This document shows, one piece after another, positions 1 through 8,583 of a stretch of 64,000 nt of DNA. The notes beneath the pieces are model-generated. The model was not told the origin of the DNA. It saw only the letters and a program-made list of their open reading frames with translations, and ran no database searches. Made by a program: the position numbers and the translations under genes. Source of the stretch: Neobacillus endophyticus (GTDB lineage Bacteria; Bacillota; Bacilli; Bacillales; Cytobacillaceae); NCBI RefSeq assembly GCF_013248975.1, contig NZ_JABRWH010000001.1:248001-312000 (forward strand), given 5' to 3'. Positions within the stretch are counted from its first letter, which is position 1. The number at the start of each line of letters is the position of its first letter.

Positions 1-106
1 CCCATTTCTTTTGAAAGCGATTTCCTTTATTTATATAGTGTATGTAAGATCTCAGATCATCGTTAAGAAGATCAGAGACAGATTTTTAGTCTGAATGAAA
101 ATACTA

Positions 107-136
107 TTGACTTTGTTCCTTTAAAAATTATATAAT
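107..136 (+). promoter_or_regulatory. Predicted sigma-A promoter of rpsD
   Basis: A -35 box TTGACT (107-112) and a perfect -10 box TATAAT (131-136) are separated by 18 bases. Transcription from here would give a leader of about 190 bases before rpsD. Confidence 0.8.
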
Positions 137-142
137 ACTCTT

Positions 143-334
143 TGTGTAAAATATTGCAGCCTAAGAGGCAACTTTAATTCTCTCATTTTGTTCCTCACAA
201 CCAATACTTTGTGATGGTGTATCGGGTAACTCTATGCTGCTAGAGCGAGGATGCATGAAAACAAAATGGTTATTATAGCTGTTTCGTTGCGGTTTTTATT
301 TTACCAAAATAAAAACACAGAGGAGGAGTCTTTC
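143..334 (+). promoter_or_regulatory. rpsD mRNA leader, candidate S4 autoregulatory site
   Basis: The leader contains three visible hairpins: TCACAA/TTGTGA (195-200, 209-214), CTCTA/TAGAG (230-234, 241-245), and a perfect 11-bp AT-rich hairpin (292-302, 306-316) ending five bases before the AGGAGG ribosome site. In B. subtilis, S4 represses its own gene through a structured rpsD leader; that is established knowledge. That this leader does the same is inference from position and length. Confidence 0.6.
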
Positions 335-937
335 ATGGCTCGTTATACCGGCCCAAGCTGGAAATTATCCCGTCGTCTTGGAATCTCTCTAAGCGGCACA
401 GGTAAAGAATTAGAAAAGCGTCCTTACGCTCCTGGACAACATGGTCCAAACCAACGCAAAAAACTTTCTGAATACGGATTGCAATTGCAAGAAAAACAAA
501 AACTTCGTCATATGTACGGAGTAAACGAGCGTCAATTCCGCAACTTATTCGTTAAAGCTGGCAAATTAAGCGGTATCCACGGCGAAAACTTCATGATTCT
601 TCTTGAGTCACGTCTTGATAACGTTGTTTACCGTTTAGGTCTTGCTCGCACTCGTCGTGCAGCTCGTCAGTTAGTTAACCACGGTCACATTTTAGTTGAC
701 GGTTCTCGCGTTGACATTCCATCATACCGCGTAACTAATGGCCAAACAATCAGCGTTCGTGAAAAATCACGCAACCTTGACGTAATCAAAGAAGCACTTG
801 AAGTTAATAACTTCGTACCTGATTTCTTAACTTTCGATGCTGACAAATTAGAAGGTACTTTCACTCGTTTACCAGAGCGTTCTGAATTACCTGCTGAAAT
901 TAACGAATCACTTATCGTTGAGTTCTACTCTCGTTAA
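335..937 (+). CDS. rpsD: 30S ribosomal protein S4
   Basis: Primary 16S rRNA-binding protein that nucleates 30S assembly; in bacilli it also represses its own translation. The 200-residue product begins [10 protein letters not shown] and has the usual length. The S4 N-terminal domain (about residues 1-90, with the RPYAPGQHG segment) is followed by the S4 RNA-binding domain (about 91-155, [11 protein letters not shown]). The reading frame is open 28 codons further upstream, but ATG 335 is chosen because AGGAGGAG at 321-328 is correctly spaced and the protein matches the family there. It is a single-gene unit with its own promoter, leader and terminator. Confidence 0.98.
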   Translation: MARYTGPSWKLSRRLGISLSGTGKELEKRPYAPGQHGPNQRKKLSEYGLQLQEKQKLRHMYGVNERQFRNLFVKAGKLSGIHGENFMILLESRLDNVVYRLGLARTRRAARQLVNHGHILVDGSRVDIPSYRVTNGQTISVREKSRNLDVIKEALEVNNFVPDFLTFDADKLEGTFTRLPERSELPAEINESLIVEFYSR

Positions 938-962
938 TTGATTTGCTTATTAAAAAGCAATC

Positions 963-1016
963 AAAAAAACCCTAGAAAATGCGTTTTATCAACGCTTCTA
1001 GGGTTTTTTGTTTTTT
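963..1016 (+). terminator. rpsD terminator
   Basis: Stem CCCTAGAA (970-977) pairs with TTCTAGGG (996-1003), with an inner GCGTT/AACGC stem, followed by a run of T interrupted by one G. It also has A residues on the left arm. Confidence 0.9.
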
Positions 1017-1574
1017 AATCTGCTTAATATAATTTTGTATGTCCCCCAAATGAAATGGGGGGAATTGGGGGAGGAATTTTCAAAAAAAGATCAAGTGGAC
1101 AGGCGCGTTTATTTTTTTATACTTATAATAATGACCATCAAAAAAAGTCATGGATTACGCTTCATAGTTTCAATTGTTTTTCCCATTCCCGTCCCCCCCC
1201 TGTCAAGGTCATCTAATATGTTATTTTCTGTTATCTCTTATTACAGATACCTTGAGCCCGTATGTGGAATTGTCTAATCATACTTATCTTTTTATGGTTT
1301 CGGACATTAAAAAAAGACCTTGAACCAAGATGAACGGTCTATTCTTTCTTTATTGACATTAAACAGCCCTCTCCTTGTTTGTAGAAGTTCCTATAATCCA
1401 ATCCCAACTCTTTTAATTTCTTTTTTAATACTGGTTTCTAATCGTATCCTGGTGATGCCATTATTCTTGAAAAGATACCTCTTCTTTATTAAATACTTTT
1501 TATCAGGAATACTATATTACAAAAATTTCACGAACAACAAACTATTATTATTATAAAAATATTCAAAATTTTAA
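1017..1574. other. Intergenic stretch without a convincing gene
   Basis: AT-rich with G and C runs around 1040-1075 and 1190-1200. Open frames exist but lack ribosome sites and resemble no family. On the minus strand a lysine-rich open segment of about 40 codons, without a start codon, ends near 1388-1392. Further on there is a weak hairpin with a T run (about 1313-1345, minus). It could be a decayed gene end; support is weak. Confidence 0.4.
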
Positions 1575-1602
1575 TTTACATTTAAAGTAATTATGATAAA
1601 AT
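1575..1602 (+). promoter_or_regulatory. Predicted promoter of the XRE-cupin regulator gene
   Basis: TTTACA (1575-1580) and TAAAAT (1597-1602) are 16 bases apart, directly upstream of the palindrome at 1610-1630. Confidence 0.45.
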
Positions 1603-1609
1603 CGTAATC

Positions 1610-1630
1610 AATTACAGTAATACTGTAATT
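1610..1630. promoter_or_regulatory. Perfect inverted repeat, candidate autoregulatory operator
   Basis: Arms AATTACAGTA (1610-1619) and TACTGTAATT (1621-1630) are perfectly complementary around one central base. The site lies between the -10 box and the start of a helix-turn-helix regulator gene, the usual place for autorepression. Binding by that regulator is inference. Confidence 0.6.
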
Positions 1631-1660
1631 ATTCCTCAATTAAAAGAAAGGAATTAAGTG

Positions 1661-2206
1661 ATGGAAGAAATTTTTCAAAAAATAAAGCAATTACGATTTG
1701 AACAGGGTATGACTTTAAAGGAATTAAGTGAAAAGACGGAGTTGTCTGTTAGTTTTTTATCCCAAATAGAGAGAGGAACATCATCACTCGCCATCACATC
1801 ATTAAAAAAAATTGCCGACGCGTTTGGAGTAAAGATGATTCATTTCTTCGAAGAGACAGAAAGTCTAAATTACGCAGTGAAAAAGCAAGATCAAAAACCT
1901 TTTAAAATAGAAAGTTCTGATTCAACTTATATTAGATTAAGCAATAATTTTGCAGATAGAAAAATTGAACCACTTCTCGTGATAATCAAGCCGCATCAAA
2001 AAGAAAGTGAACCGGTAAAACATCCGGGTGAAGAGTTTTATTATGTTATAAAAGGGGCTGTCTTACTCACTGTTGATAAGACGGAATATTATTTACGAGA
2101 AGGAGAAGCGATACATTTCCCTTCAACTCTTCCCCACATATGGGAAAATCCACTTGATCAGGAAACTATATTACTATCTGTGATCACCCCAGTTATTTTT
2201 AACTAA
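1661..2206 (+). CDS. XRE-family transcriptional regulator with C-terminal cupin sensor domain
   Basis: DNA-binding repressor or activator with a small-molecule sensing domain. Residues about 8-62 form the XRE helix-turn-helix (GMTLKELSEKTELSVSFLSQ, ending IERG). Residues about 110-178 form a double-stranded beta-helix cupin (KHPGEEFYYVIKGAVLLTV, then LREGEAIHFPSTLPHIWENP). Total length 181 is usual for this architecture. The longest frame starts at GTG 1658, but ATG 1661 is preferred because AAAGGA (1647-1652) is eight bases upstream. A perfect 21-bp palindrome in its promoter region suggests autoregulation. It precedes, on the same strand, an ABC importer operon that ends with another cupin gene, so it may control that operon (inference). 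Confidence 0.88.
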   Translation: MEEIFQKIKQLRFEQGMTLKELSEKTELSVSFLSQIERGTSSLAITSLKKIADAFGVKMIHFFEETESLNYAVKKQDQKPFKIESSDSTYIRLSNNFADRKIEPLLVIIKPHQKESEPVKHPGEEFYYVIKGAVLLTVDKTEYYLREGEAIHFPSTLPHIWENPLDQETILLSVITPVIFN

Positions 2207-2750
2207 TGCTACTTCCACAAAGATGGGTGTTTTTCGAATAAGATCGTCAACCCATATAACTAGATGCTTCGTGGCATCTTTTCGTAAGAACATTTGCAAA
2301 AAAAGCCTGCAAACTTTGTTAATACCCTTTTTAAATTGACCCCATAGAGCCTTTAGGTCTCCTGGAACACAAAAAGGAGTCCTCTCCAAAATGCTGAAAT
2401 AAGTATGCACCACAAAACATATGTGAATGAAAGAGGACTCCCTTTTACTATTTTTGAACAAGGAAGCCTGTTTAACCTACAAAGCTATCTAATTTATGAC
2501 CTGTCAAACAATTTGAAGCCTCATTTACGTCTACATACATCGAACCCATCATCGCTTTTATCACAAAGAAATCACTTTTTTGGCAACCTGTTGATCTTAC
2601 CTATGCGGCCATGGTTTCCTAAGCCCAAGAAATACTGGTCTAAATCAAGGAAGAAAGCAAAAATTGATTAATTGAAGTAGCTGAATGAGAGGCCTCCCTT
2701 CCTATCTTCAAAAATTTCAAAATTGAAGATCAGTTACACTTTCCTCCCTG
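2207..2750. other. Decayed stretch with a long inverted repeat, possible mobile-element remnant
   Basis: No intact gene. A 15-bp inverted repeat with one mismatch (2371-2385 against 2432-2446, core GGAGTCCTCT/AGAGGACTCC) encloses 46 bases. Fragmentary frames read outward on both strands (about 2405-2671 plus, 2174-2461 minus) and end without recognisable domains. The outward fragments around a repeat resemble a rearranged insertion-sequence remnant, but no transposase motif is visible. A perfect 8-bp hairpin ATCTTCAA/TTGAAGAT lies at 2704-2730. Confidence 0.3.
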
Positions 2751-2798
2751 TTGAGATTCCCACAATTTTTTATAATTTATTTGAAAAAGGTGAGGCTG

Positions 2799-3797
2799 TT
2801 GACATTACTAAAAGTAAAAGATTTGACAATTAAATTTAAGTCACGTCAGGGTGCTGTAAAAGCAGTGGATCGTTTGAGCCTTGATTTAACTCAAGGAAGT
2901 TCATTAGGAATCGTTGGTGAAAGCGGCAGCGGCAAGAGTGTTACCTCTCTCTCTATAATGGGACTTTTGCAAAATGCGAACGCTGAAATAACTGGAACCA
3001 TTGATTTTGATGGCGTAGATTTATTAAAACTTTCGCCTAAGGAAATGCGAAAAATTAGAGGAAAGTCTGTGTCAATGATATTTCAAGAGCCGATGACATC
3101 CCTTAATCCGCTGCATACATGCGGCAAACAGATTATGGAGCCAATCCTGATTCACCAAAAAGATGTAAGCAAGCAAGATGCAAAAAAATATGCAATTGAG
3201 ATGCTGAGAATGGTAGGAATTCCTTCACCTGAACAGAGATTTCATGAATATCCGCATCAAATGTCGGGCGGGATGCGGCAAAGAATCATGATTGCCATGG
3301 CATTAGCCTGCAATACAAAACTATTAATTGCCGATGAACCTACCACCGCATTAGATGTTACGATTCAAGCCCAAATACTAGATTTAATGAACAGCCTAAA
3401 GAAAAAAAGGAATATGAGTATTATCATGATCACCCATGATTTAGGTGTTGTGAAAGAAATGTGTGAGAACGTAGCCGTCATGTACACGGGTCAAATAGTG
3501 GAAAAAAGCCCAACTGAGTTAGTATTTGCTGATCCCCTTCATCCATATACACAAGGATTGCTAGGTGCAATCCCGAAAATCTCTAATAAAGTAGAAAGAC
3601 TTGAGGCGATCGAGGGAACTGTCCCTGATGCATTAAATATGCCAAGCGGATGCAGCTTCCATCCTCGCTGCAAATATGCAACAGAGAAATGCAAGCTGGA
3701 AACGCCTCCATTATTTAAACAAGAAGATGGCCGTGAAGTAAGATGCTTTATTTATGACGGAACAGAAAAGGGTGATGATGTAAATGCCACAAAATGA
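2799..3797 (+). CDS. Peptide/nickel-type ABC importer ATPase, OppD/DppD family
   Basis: One of two ATPases that power uptake by the importer encoded here. Visible motifs are Walker A GESGSGKS (about residues 41-48), Q-loop MIFQEPM, signature MSGGMRQR, Walker B LLIADEPTTALD and the H-loop ITHD. The C-terminal oligopeptide-transporter domain carries a four-cysteine cluster (CSFHPRCKYATEKC). The start is taken as TTG 2799 because AAGGTG at 2787-2792 is correctly spaced; the frame is open to TTG 2751 but without a ribosome site. The gene overlaps the next ATPase gene by 14 bases, as expected for an operon. Substrate (dipeptide, oligopeptide, nickel chelate) cannot be read from sequence. Confidence 0.92.
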   Translation: MTLLKVKDLTIKFKSRQGAVKAVDRLSLDLTQGSSLGIVGESGSGKSVTSLSIMGLLQNANAEITGTIDFDGVDLLKLSPKEMRKIRGKSVSMIFQEPMTSLNPLHTCGKQIMEPILIHQKDVSKQDAKKYAIEMLRMVGIPSPEQRFHEYPHQMSGGMRQRIMIAMALACNTKLLIADEPTTALDVTIQAQILDLMNSLKKKRNMSIIMITHDLGVVKEMCENVAVMYTGQIVEKSPTELVFADPLHPYTQGLLGAIPKISNKVERLEAIEGTVPDALNMPSGCSFHPRCKYATEKCKLETPPLFKQEDGREVRCFIYDGTEKGDDVNATK

Positions 3798-4782
3798 TAC
3801 GAAAGCAATAGCAGCGGCATCAAACACCTCAGAAAACATTTTAGAGGTTTCTCACTTAAAGAAATCCTTTCATATTAAAGGCCCTGATGGAAAAAAAGGA
3901 TTGCTTAAAGCAGTAGACGATATCTCTTTTACGATTAAAAGGGGTGAAACATTTAGTCTCGTTGGTGAAAGCGGATGCGGGAAAAGTACGCTGGGCAGGA
4001 CTCTGCTTGGTCTTTATGCGCCAGATCACGGCTCTAAAATTATTTTTAATGGTGATGATATTACCCATTTTTCCAGATCCAAACAGAAAAATTTCACCAA
4101 AAAGGCACAACTGATTTTTCAAGATCCCTCTGCTTGCTTAAATCCACGCAGAACCATTAAGCAAATTTTATTAGAACCTTTCAAAATTCATAAACTGGAA
4201 AATGCTGAAGCAAAAATTACTGAACTGATCGATTTGGTCGGTCTGGCAAGCCGTTATTTGGATAGATTTCCTCATGAAATGTCAGGCGGGCAAAAACAAA
4301 GGGTAGGTATTGCCAGAGCATTGGCACTAGATCCAGAGCTTATTGTGTGCGACGAACCTGTCTCGGCATTGGATGTGTCTATACAAGCCCAGGTAATTAA
4401 CTTACTAGTGGACCTGCAGCAACAATTGAATCTTACCTATCTATTTATCTCACATGATCTAAGCGTGGTTCACCATATTAGTAATCGTGTTGCTGTTATG
4501 TATTTAGGTAAAATCGTTGAACTGGCAACTCGCGATGATCTATACGAAAAAACGCAGCACCCCTATACAAAGGCACTTCTCTCATCTATTCCAGATGCAG
4601 GCGGAGATCCCCGAGAGAAGATTATTCTTACTGGGGATGTGCCAAGCCCATCTAATCCGCCAACTGGCTGTCGATTTCACACAAGATGTCCTGCTGTGAT
4701 GAATATTTGCAAAACAGTGGCACCGGATTTTATTCAAACAGGTAGTAACCATTTTGTTGCATGTCATTTATGTACAAAGTGA
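3784..4782 (+). CDS. Peptide/nickel-type ABC importer ATPase, OppF/DppF family
   Basis: Second ATPase of the importer; it would pair with the product of the preceding gene on the cytoplasmic face. Walker A GESGCGKS, Q-loop LIFQDPSACLNPRRT, signature MSGGQKQR, Walker B LIVCDEPVSALD and switch ISHDLSVV are all present, followed by the oligopeptide-transporter C-terminal domain with the CRFHTRC cysteines. Length 332 is usual. An extra 20 residues precede the first strand, as common in OppF. The start codon lies within the end of the upstream gene. It is followed by a 220-base gap containing a GC-rich repeat, after which the lipoprotein gene starts. Confidence 0.92.
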   Translation: MPQNDTKAIAAASNTSENILEVSHLKKSFHIKGPDGKKGLLKAVDDISFTIKRGETFSLVGESGCGKSTLGRTLLGLYAPDHGSKIIFNGDDITHFSRSKQKNFTKKAQLIFQDPSACLNPRRTIKQILLEPFKIHKLENAEAKITELIDLVGLASRYLDRFPHEMSGGQKQRVGIARALALDPELIVCDEPVSALDVSIQAQVINLLVDLQQQLNLTYLFISHDLSVVHHISNRVAVMYLGKIVELATRDDLYEKTQHPYTKALLSSIPDAGGDPREKIILTGDVPSPSNPPTGCRFHTRCPAVMNICKTVAPDFIQTGSNHFVACHLCTK

Positions 4783-4814
4783 TTCTATTAATTTTAGGCT
4801 TGTTAATCGTGACT

Positions 4815-4959
4815 GTTGATTTCCGCTCCAGGTACGAGCGGTTCGCGGGCGTGCCGGGGAGCCTCCTCGGCATTATCGCACCTATGGGGCTTCCCTGCCC
4901 CGTACTCCCGCAGGAGTCTTCGTACCTTCCGCTCCAATCAGCAGAATATGAAAATCAAC
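4815..4959. repeat. GC-rich dispersed-repeat-like element within the importer operon
   Basis: A 145-base segment much richer in G and C than its surroundings, bounded by GTTGATTT (4815-4822) and AAATCAAC (4952-4959) as terminal inverted repeats. CCGCTCCA motifs occur near both ends (4823-4830 and 4930-4936). It interrupts the space between the ATPase and lipoprotein genes. From memory, closely similar palindromic elements are scattered through many Bacillus genomes; only one copy is in this window. It encodes nothing convincing. Confidence 0.65.
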
Positions 4960-5003
4960 AATATCCATTAACACAGCCAAATTTTAAAAAGAAGGGGTTG
5001 GGG

Positions 5004-6596
5004 ATGATGAAAAAAATTGCTTTACTGGCCATTACATTGATATTGGCTTTATCACTATTCGCATGCAGCAAGCAAGAAAAAACTGGAGGAACATCTGCAT
5101 CCAATGCTGATACCATCGTTATCGGGGTAGCATCTGATTGGAAAACAATGGATCCAGCTCGTGCTTACGAGGTATACGGGAATTTCTATTTTTATGCAAC
5201 ATATGAGAATTTATATATGGTGCAAGGGTCAGATCTCACTCCAAAGCCAGCTCTGGCTAAATCATACACAGTAGATAGTTCAGGTCTTGTTTATACTTTC
5301 ACGCTTGACGGGGGACATAAATTTTCAAGTGGAAATCCTGTAACGGCACAGGATGTTGTATTCAGTTTTAATCGTACAAGAAATTTAAAAGGCAATGCTG
5401 CTGCTCTTACAGAAGGTGTTGCAAAAGTAGAAGCAAAAGACAACAAGACAGTTGTCGTCACTCTAAAAGCAAAGGATGCATCCTTTCTTTCAAAAATTAC
5501 AAACAATGCCTATGCAGTTCTTGATAGCAAAGTAGTAAAGGAAAAAGGCGGCACTGATACAGCGGATGCAAGCACATCAGATAAAGGATCTTCTTACCTT
5601 GATGAAGCATCAGCTGGCAGCGGTCCATATATATTGAAAAAGTGGACAGCCAATACAGAGATGGTTCTGGCAAAGAATCCGTATTATAAAGGCACTGTGT
5701 ATGCAAGTAATATAATCATTAAAGAAATGCCTGATCCAAACACACAAATTCAAGCGCTTGAAAAAGGTGATATTGACGTTGCCTTAAGCGTTGGACCTGA
5801 CCAAGTGAAAAGCATTAAAGCTGGTGGAAACGCAAAGGTTATCACTTCACCAACTTCAACCATTTCTTTTTTACTAATGAATGATAAGCCGGAAATCGGT
5901 AAAGAAATGGCAAATCCACTTGTTCAGCAAGCTGTCCGTTATGCACTTGACTATAAGGGATTCCAGCAATTAGCAGGTAATGGGGCGCTGCTGCCGTTAT
6001 CTTTTGTGCAAAAAGGATTTGTTGGTGCTAAATCTAGACCTGATAATTATCAAAACATAGAAAAAGCAAAGGACTTGATGAAGCAAGCAGGGTATGAGGA
6101 TGGCTTCACTGTGCCTCTAACAGCAGCTAACTTTAATTCCGAAGGACTTTCATGGATAACAATAGCTGAAAAAGTAAAAGAGGATCTTGCAAAAATTAAT
6201 ATCAAAGTAGAAATAAAAACTGGAGAGATTGGCGCTGTAATTGATGATTATCGAAATGGTAAAGCCCCATTCCTAGTCATGCACTGGTCACCTGACTACT
6301 ACGATTTAAGCAACCAATTAGCATTTATCCCAGGCGATATTGTAGGAAAACGGGCTAACTGGGATCCTGCAGCTAACCCAGAATTAGTAAAGTTAGCAGA
6401 ACAAGCGAAGGTGGAAATTGATGATACAAAACGGGCACAGATTTCGGGCAAGATGCAAGACATAATGGCTGAGAATAGTCCTTATGCATTCTTAGTCCAG
6501 CACCCTAAATCATTTGCTGTCAGCTCCAAACTGGAAGGCGCTGCTTATAATGATCTTTGCAAACTGCATTTAAACGATTTAAAACTCTCTAAATAA
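5004..6596 (+). CDS. Peptide/nickel-type ABC importer substrate-binding lipoprotein (SBP family 5)
   Basis: Extracytoplasmic receptor that delivers substrate to the permeases encoded just downstream. The product of about 530 residues begins with a lipoprotein signal: MMKK, a hydrophobic stretch, and lipobox LSLFAC (lipidated Cys about residue 21), followed by a Lys/Ser/Thr linker. Family 5 hallmarks follow: the WKTMDPA segment, ATYENLYM, LAKSYTVDSSGLVYTFTL and DVVFSFNR. The frame is open to 4761 through the GC-rich repeat, but the start is placed at ATG 5004 because the signal peptide starts there and GAAGGGG lies at 4991-4997. The bound ligand is unknown. A strong hairpin follows the stop codon. 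Confidence 0.93.
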   Translation: MMKKIALLAITLILALSLFACSKQEKTGGTSASNADTIVIGVASDWKTMDPARAYEVYGNFYFYATYENLYMVQGSDLTPKPALAKSYTVDSSGLVYTFTLDGGHKFSSGNPVTAQDVVFSFNRTRNLKGNAAALTEGVAKVEAKDNKTVVVTLKAKDASFLSKITNNAYAVLDSKVVKEKGGTDTADASTSDKGSSYLDEASAGSGPYILKKWTANTEMVLAKNPYYKGTVYASNIIIKEMPDPNTQIQALEKGDIDVALSVGPDQVKSIKAGGNAKVITSPTSTISFLLMNDKPEIGKEMANPLVQQAVRYALDYKGFQQLAGNGALLPLSFVQKGFVGAKSRPDNYQNIEKAKDLMKQAGYEDGFTVPLTAANFNSEGLSWITIAEKVKEDLAKINIKVEIKTGEIGAVIDDYRNGKAPFLVMHWSPDYYDLSNQLAFIPGDIVGKRANWDPAANPELVKLAEQAKVEIDDTKRAQISGKMQDIMAENSPYAFLVQHPKSFAVSSKLEGAAYNDLCKLHLNDLKLSK

Positions 6597-6615
6597 TCAA
6601 TGAAAATAGCTAAAA

Positions 6616-6645
6616 GCAATCCGCAGGCAGCTTCCTGCGGACTGC
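6616..6645 (+). other. Intra-operon hairpin after the binding-protein gene
   Basis: GCAATCCGCAGG (6616-6627) pairs with CCTGCGGACTGC (6634-6645) with one mismatch. No T run follows, so it is more likely an mRNA-stabilising or attenuating stem than a full terminator. Such stems often explain higher expression of binding proteins than permeases. Confidence 0.55.
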
Positions 6646-6723
6646 ATTCAAATTTAATCTTAAGTTTTATCAGTTTTAAAGATTTAACAGTGAGTGGTTA
6701 TTTAGTCTGGAGCGTGATCCAAA

Positions 6724-7737
6724 TTGCTTAGATTTATTGGTAGACGTCTATTGTTTCTGCTTTTCTTATTATTTGGCGTGGCACTTTTCGTTTTTATTCT
6801 TTCTCATTTAGTGCCAAGTGATCCGGTTGCAGCGAATTTGAGTCAGAGTGCAATGAATAATCCTGAAATTGTGGCTGCTTTTAAAGCGAAGTGGGGGCTC
6901 GATCGGCCGCTATATAGTCAATTCATTCTGTATTTCCAACACCTGCTGACTGGTGATTTAGGTACCTCTATACGAACTGGCAACCCTGTGATGGATGACT
7001 TGAGGCAGTTCTTCCCGGCAACATTGGAACTATCCATTGCTGCTATGGCGATTGCCTTGCTTCTTGGGATTCTATTTGGAATCATCTCTGCCATTTATCG
7101 AAATAAACCGATTGATCATATCATTCGTACTGTCTCCATTAGCGGCGTTTCTATACCAAGCTTTTGGTTTGCTTTAATTATGCTCAATGTGTTCTCTTCG
7201 ATCTTAGGGATTACACCAGGACCAGGACGCATCGATGCACGGGCATCAACCCCAGAAGGAGGAACAGGGCTATTACTGATGGATTCGCTTATGAGCGGGG
7301 ATTTTCAATTATTTGGTGATGCCGCAATGCACTTGATTCTTCCGGGAACCGTGCTAGGATTCTTTACCATGGGATTAATTGCTCGTCAGACAAGGTCTAA
7401 TCTACTTGAAGCCATGTCAATGGATTATATTCGTACGGCTAGATCAAAGGGTCAAAAAGAATCAGCTGTCATCATTAAACATGCACTTTCTAATTCACTG
7501 ATACCCGTTATTACAGTAGCCGGAATGGGTTTTAGTAATCTGCTGGGCGGAATGGTGCTTGTTGAGAATATTTTTGCATGGCCGGGAATTGGTCAATATG
7601 CCTATCTCTCTGCCGTTTCACTAGACTTCCCCGCTATATGTGGCGTCTCATTACTAATTGCATTTATCTATGTCATTATCAATCTGCTAATTGATATCCT
7701 TTATGGGGTTATTGATCCGAGAGTGAGGTATCGATAA
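6724..7737 (+). CDS. ABC importer permease, DppB/OppB family
   Basis: Inner-membrane subunit forming half of the translocation pore. The 337-residue protein starts with the typical MLRFIGRRLL segment and a first membrane helix. Then comes the extracytoplasmic loop with DPVAANLS and GLDRPLYSQF, and five further helices. The EAA-type loop lies near DYIRTARSKGQKESAVIIKHALSN, cut here as DYIRTARSKG and HALSNSLIPV. The start is TTG 6724, with GGAG at 6709-6712 somewhat distant; no nearer alternative is better. The stop TAA shares its last base with the ATG of the next gene. Confidence 0.93.
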   Translation: MLRFIGRRLLFLLFLLFGVALFVFILSHLVPSDPVAANLSQSAMNNPEIVAAFKAKWGLDRPLYSQFILYFQHLLTGDLGTSIRTGNPVMDDLRQFFPATLELSIAAMAIALLLGILFGIISAIYRNKPIDHIIRTVSISGVSIPSFWFALIMLNVFSSILGITPGPGRIDARASTPEGGTGLLLMDSLMSGDFQLFGDAAMHLILPGTVLGFFTMGLIARQTRSNLLEAMSMDYIRTARSKGQKESAVIIKHALSNSLIPVITVAGMGFSNLLGGMVLVENIFAWPGIGQYAYLSAVSLDFPAICGVSLLIAFIYVIINLLIDILYGVIDPRVRYR

Positions 7738-8570
7738 TGAGAACAATTAAATCTTTTATCACCCAAAAAGGATTTCTTTTTAAACTCGGATTAATCATTT
7801 GTACATTGTGGATTCTTATTGCCATTTTTGCACCGTTAATCGGTACCTATAGTACAACAGCACAGGATATATCCATTAGATACCAATCTCCAAGCTCTTC
7901 ACACTTTTTTGGAACTGACGAGTTAGGTCGTGATGTATTCTCACGGGTCATTTATGGTTCTAGAATTTCTTTAACTGCGGGTTTTATTACAGTTATTAGT
8001 GCTTTTGCTTTCGGTATCTTATATGGGGGAATAGCAGGATATAAAGGCGGATTAGCGGACGAAGCGATAATGCGTTTCTCAGAGCTTATTATGGCGTTTC
8101 CACCACTCATTTTGGCGATGGTCATCGCTGCTGCCCTTGGACCAAGTATCCTAAACTCAGTACTTGCAATGGCTATTATCTGGTGGCCAAATTATGCGAG
8201 ATTAATGCGTTCAATGGTTATTTCCTTAAAAGAAAGCGAATATGTTACCGCTTCTCGAGTTATGGGTGCTTCACATATTCGTGTTCTATTTTTAGAAATT
8301 TTACCAAATTGCTTTGGTCCATTATTGGTTATGGCAACACTTGACCTTGGGAATGCCATCTTGATGTTCTCTGGATTAAGCTTCCTTGGACTAGGCACAC
8401 AACCGCCTACACCTGAGTGGGGTTCAATGGTATCAGGTGGGGCCAGGGCTATTCAAAATTGGTGGGTTTCTACCTTTCCAGGCTTAGCCATTTTCTCAGT
8501 TTCTTTAGGTGCTAACTTCGTAGGCGATGGTCTGCGGGACTTTCTAGATCCAAAACTCAAAAATGAATAG
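7737..8570 (+). CDS. ABC importer permease, DppC/OppC family
   Basis: Second pore subunit, partner of the preceding permease. The 277-residue protein has an N-terminal helix (about residues 13-35) and the conserved HFFGTDELGRDVFSRVIYG segment, typical of this family. Five more helices follow, with the EAA loop around EYVTASRVMGASHIRVLFLEILPN. It ends with a short Asp/Lys tail. Its start overlaps the upstream stop codon by one base, implying translational coupling. The cupin gene follows 13 bases later, so it is probably in the same transcript. Confidence 0.93.
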   Translation: MRTIKSFITQKGFLFKLGLIICTLWILIAIFAPLIGTYSTTAQDISIRYQSPSSSHFFGTDELGRDVFSRVIYGSRISLTAGFITVISAFAFGILYGGIAGYKGGLADEAIMRFSELIMAFPPLILAMVIAAALGPSILNSVLAMAIIWWPNYARLMRSMVISLKESEYVTASRVMGASHIRVLFLEILPNCFGPLLVMATLDLGNAILMFSGLSFLGLGTQPPTPEWGSMVSGGARAIQNWWVSTFPGLAIFSVSLGANFVGDGLRDFLDPKLKNE

Positions 8571-8583
8571 GTGGTAAAGTGAA

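Noticed and set aside
1008..1556. Two plus-strand frames after rpsD
   Set aside because: AT-rich hydrophobic translations without ribosome sites or recognisable domains.
4761..5003. Upstream extension of the lipoprotein gene through the GC-rich repeat
   Set aside because: The signal peptide and ribosome site fix the start at 5004; the extension would hide the signal peptide.
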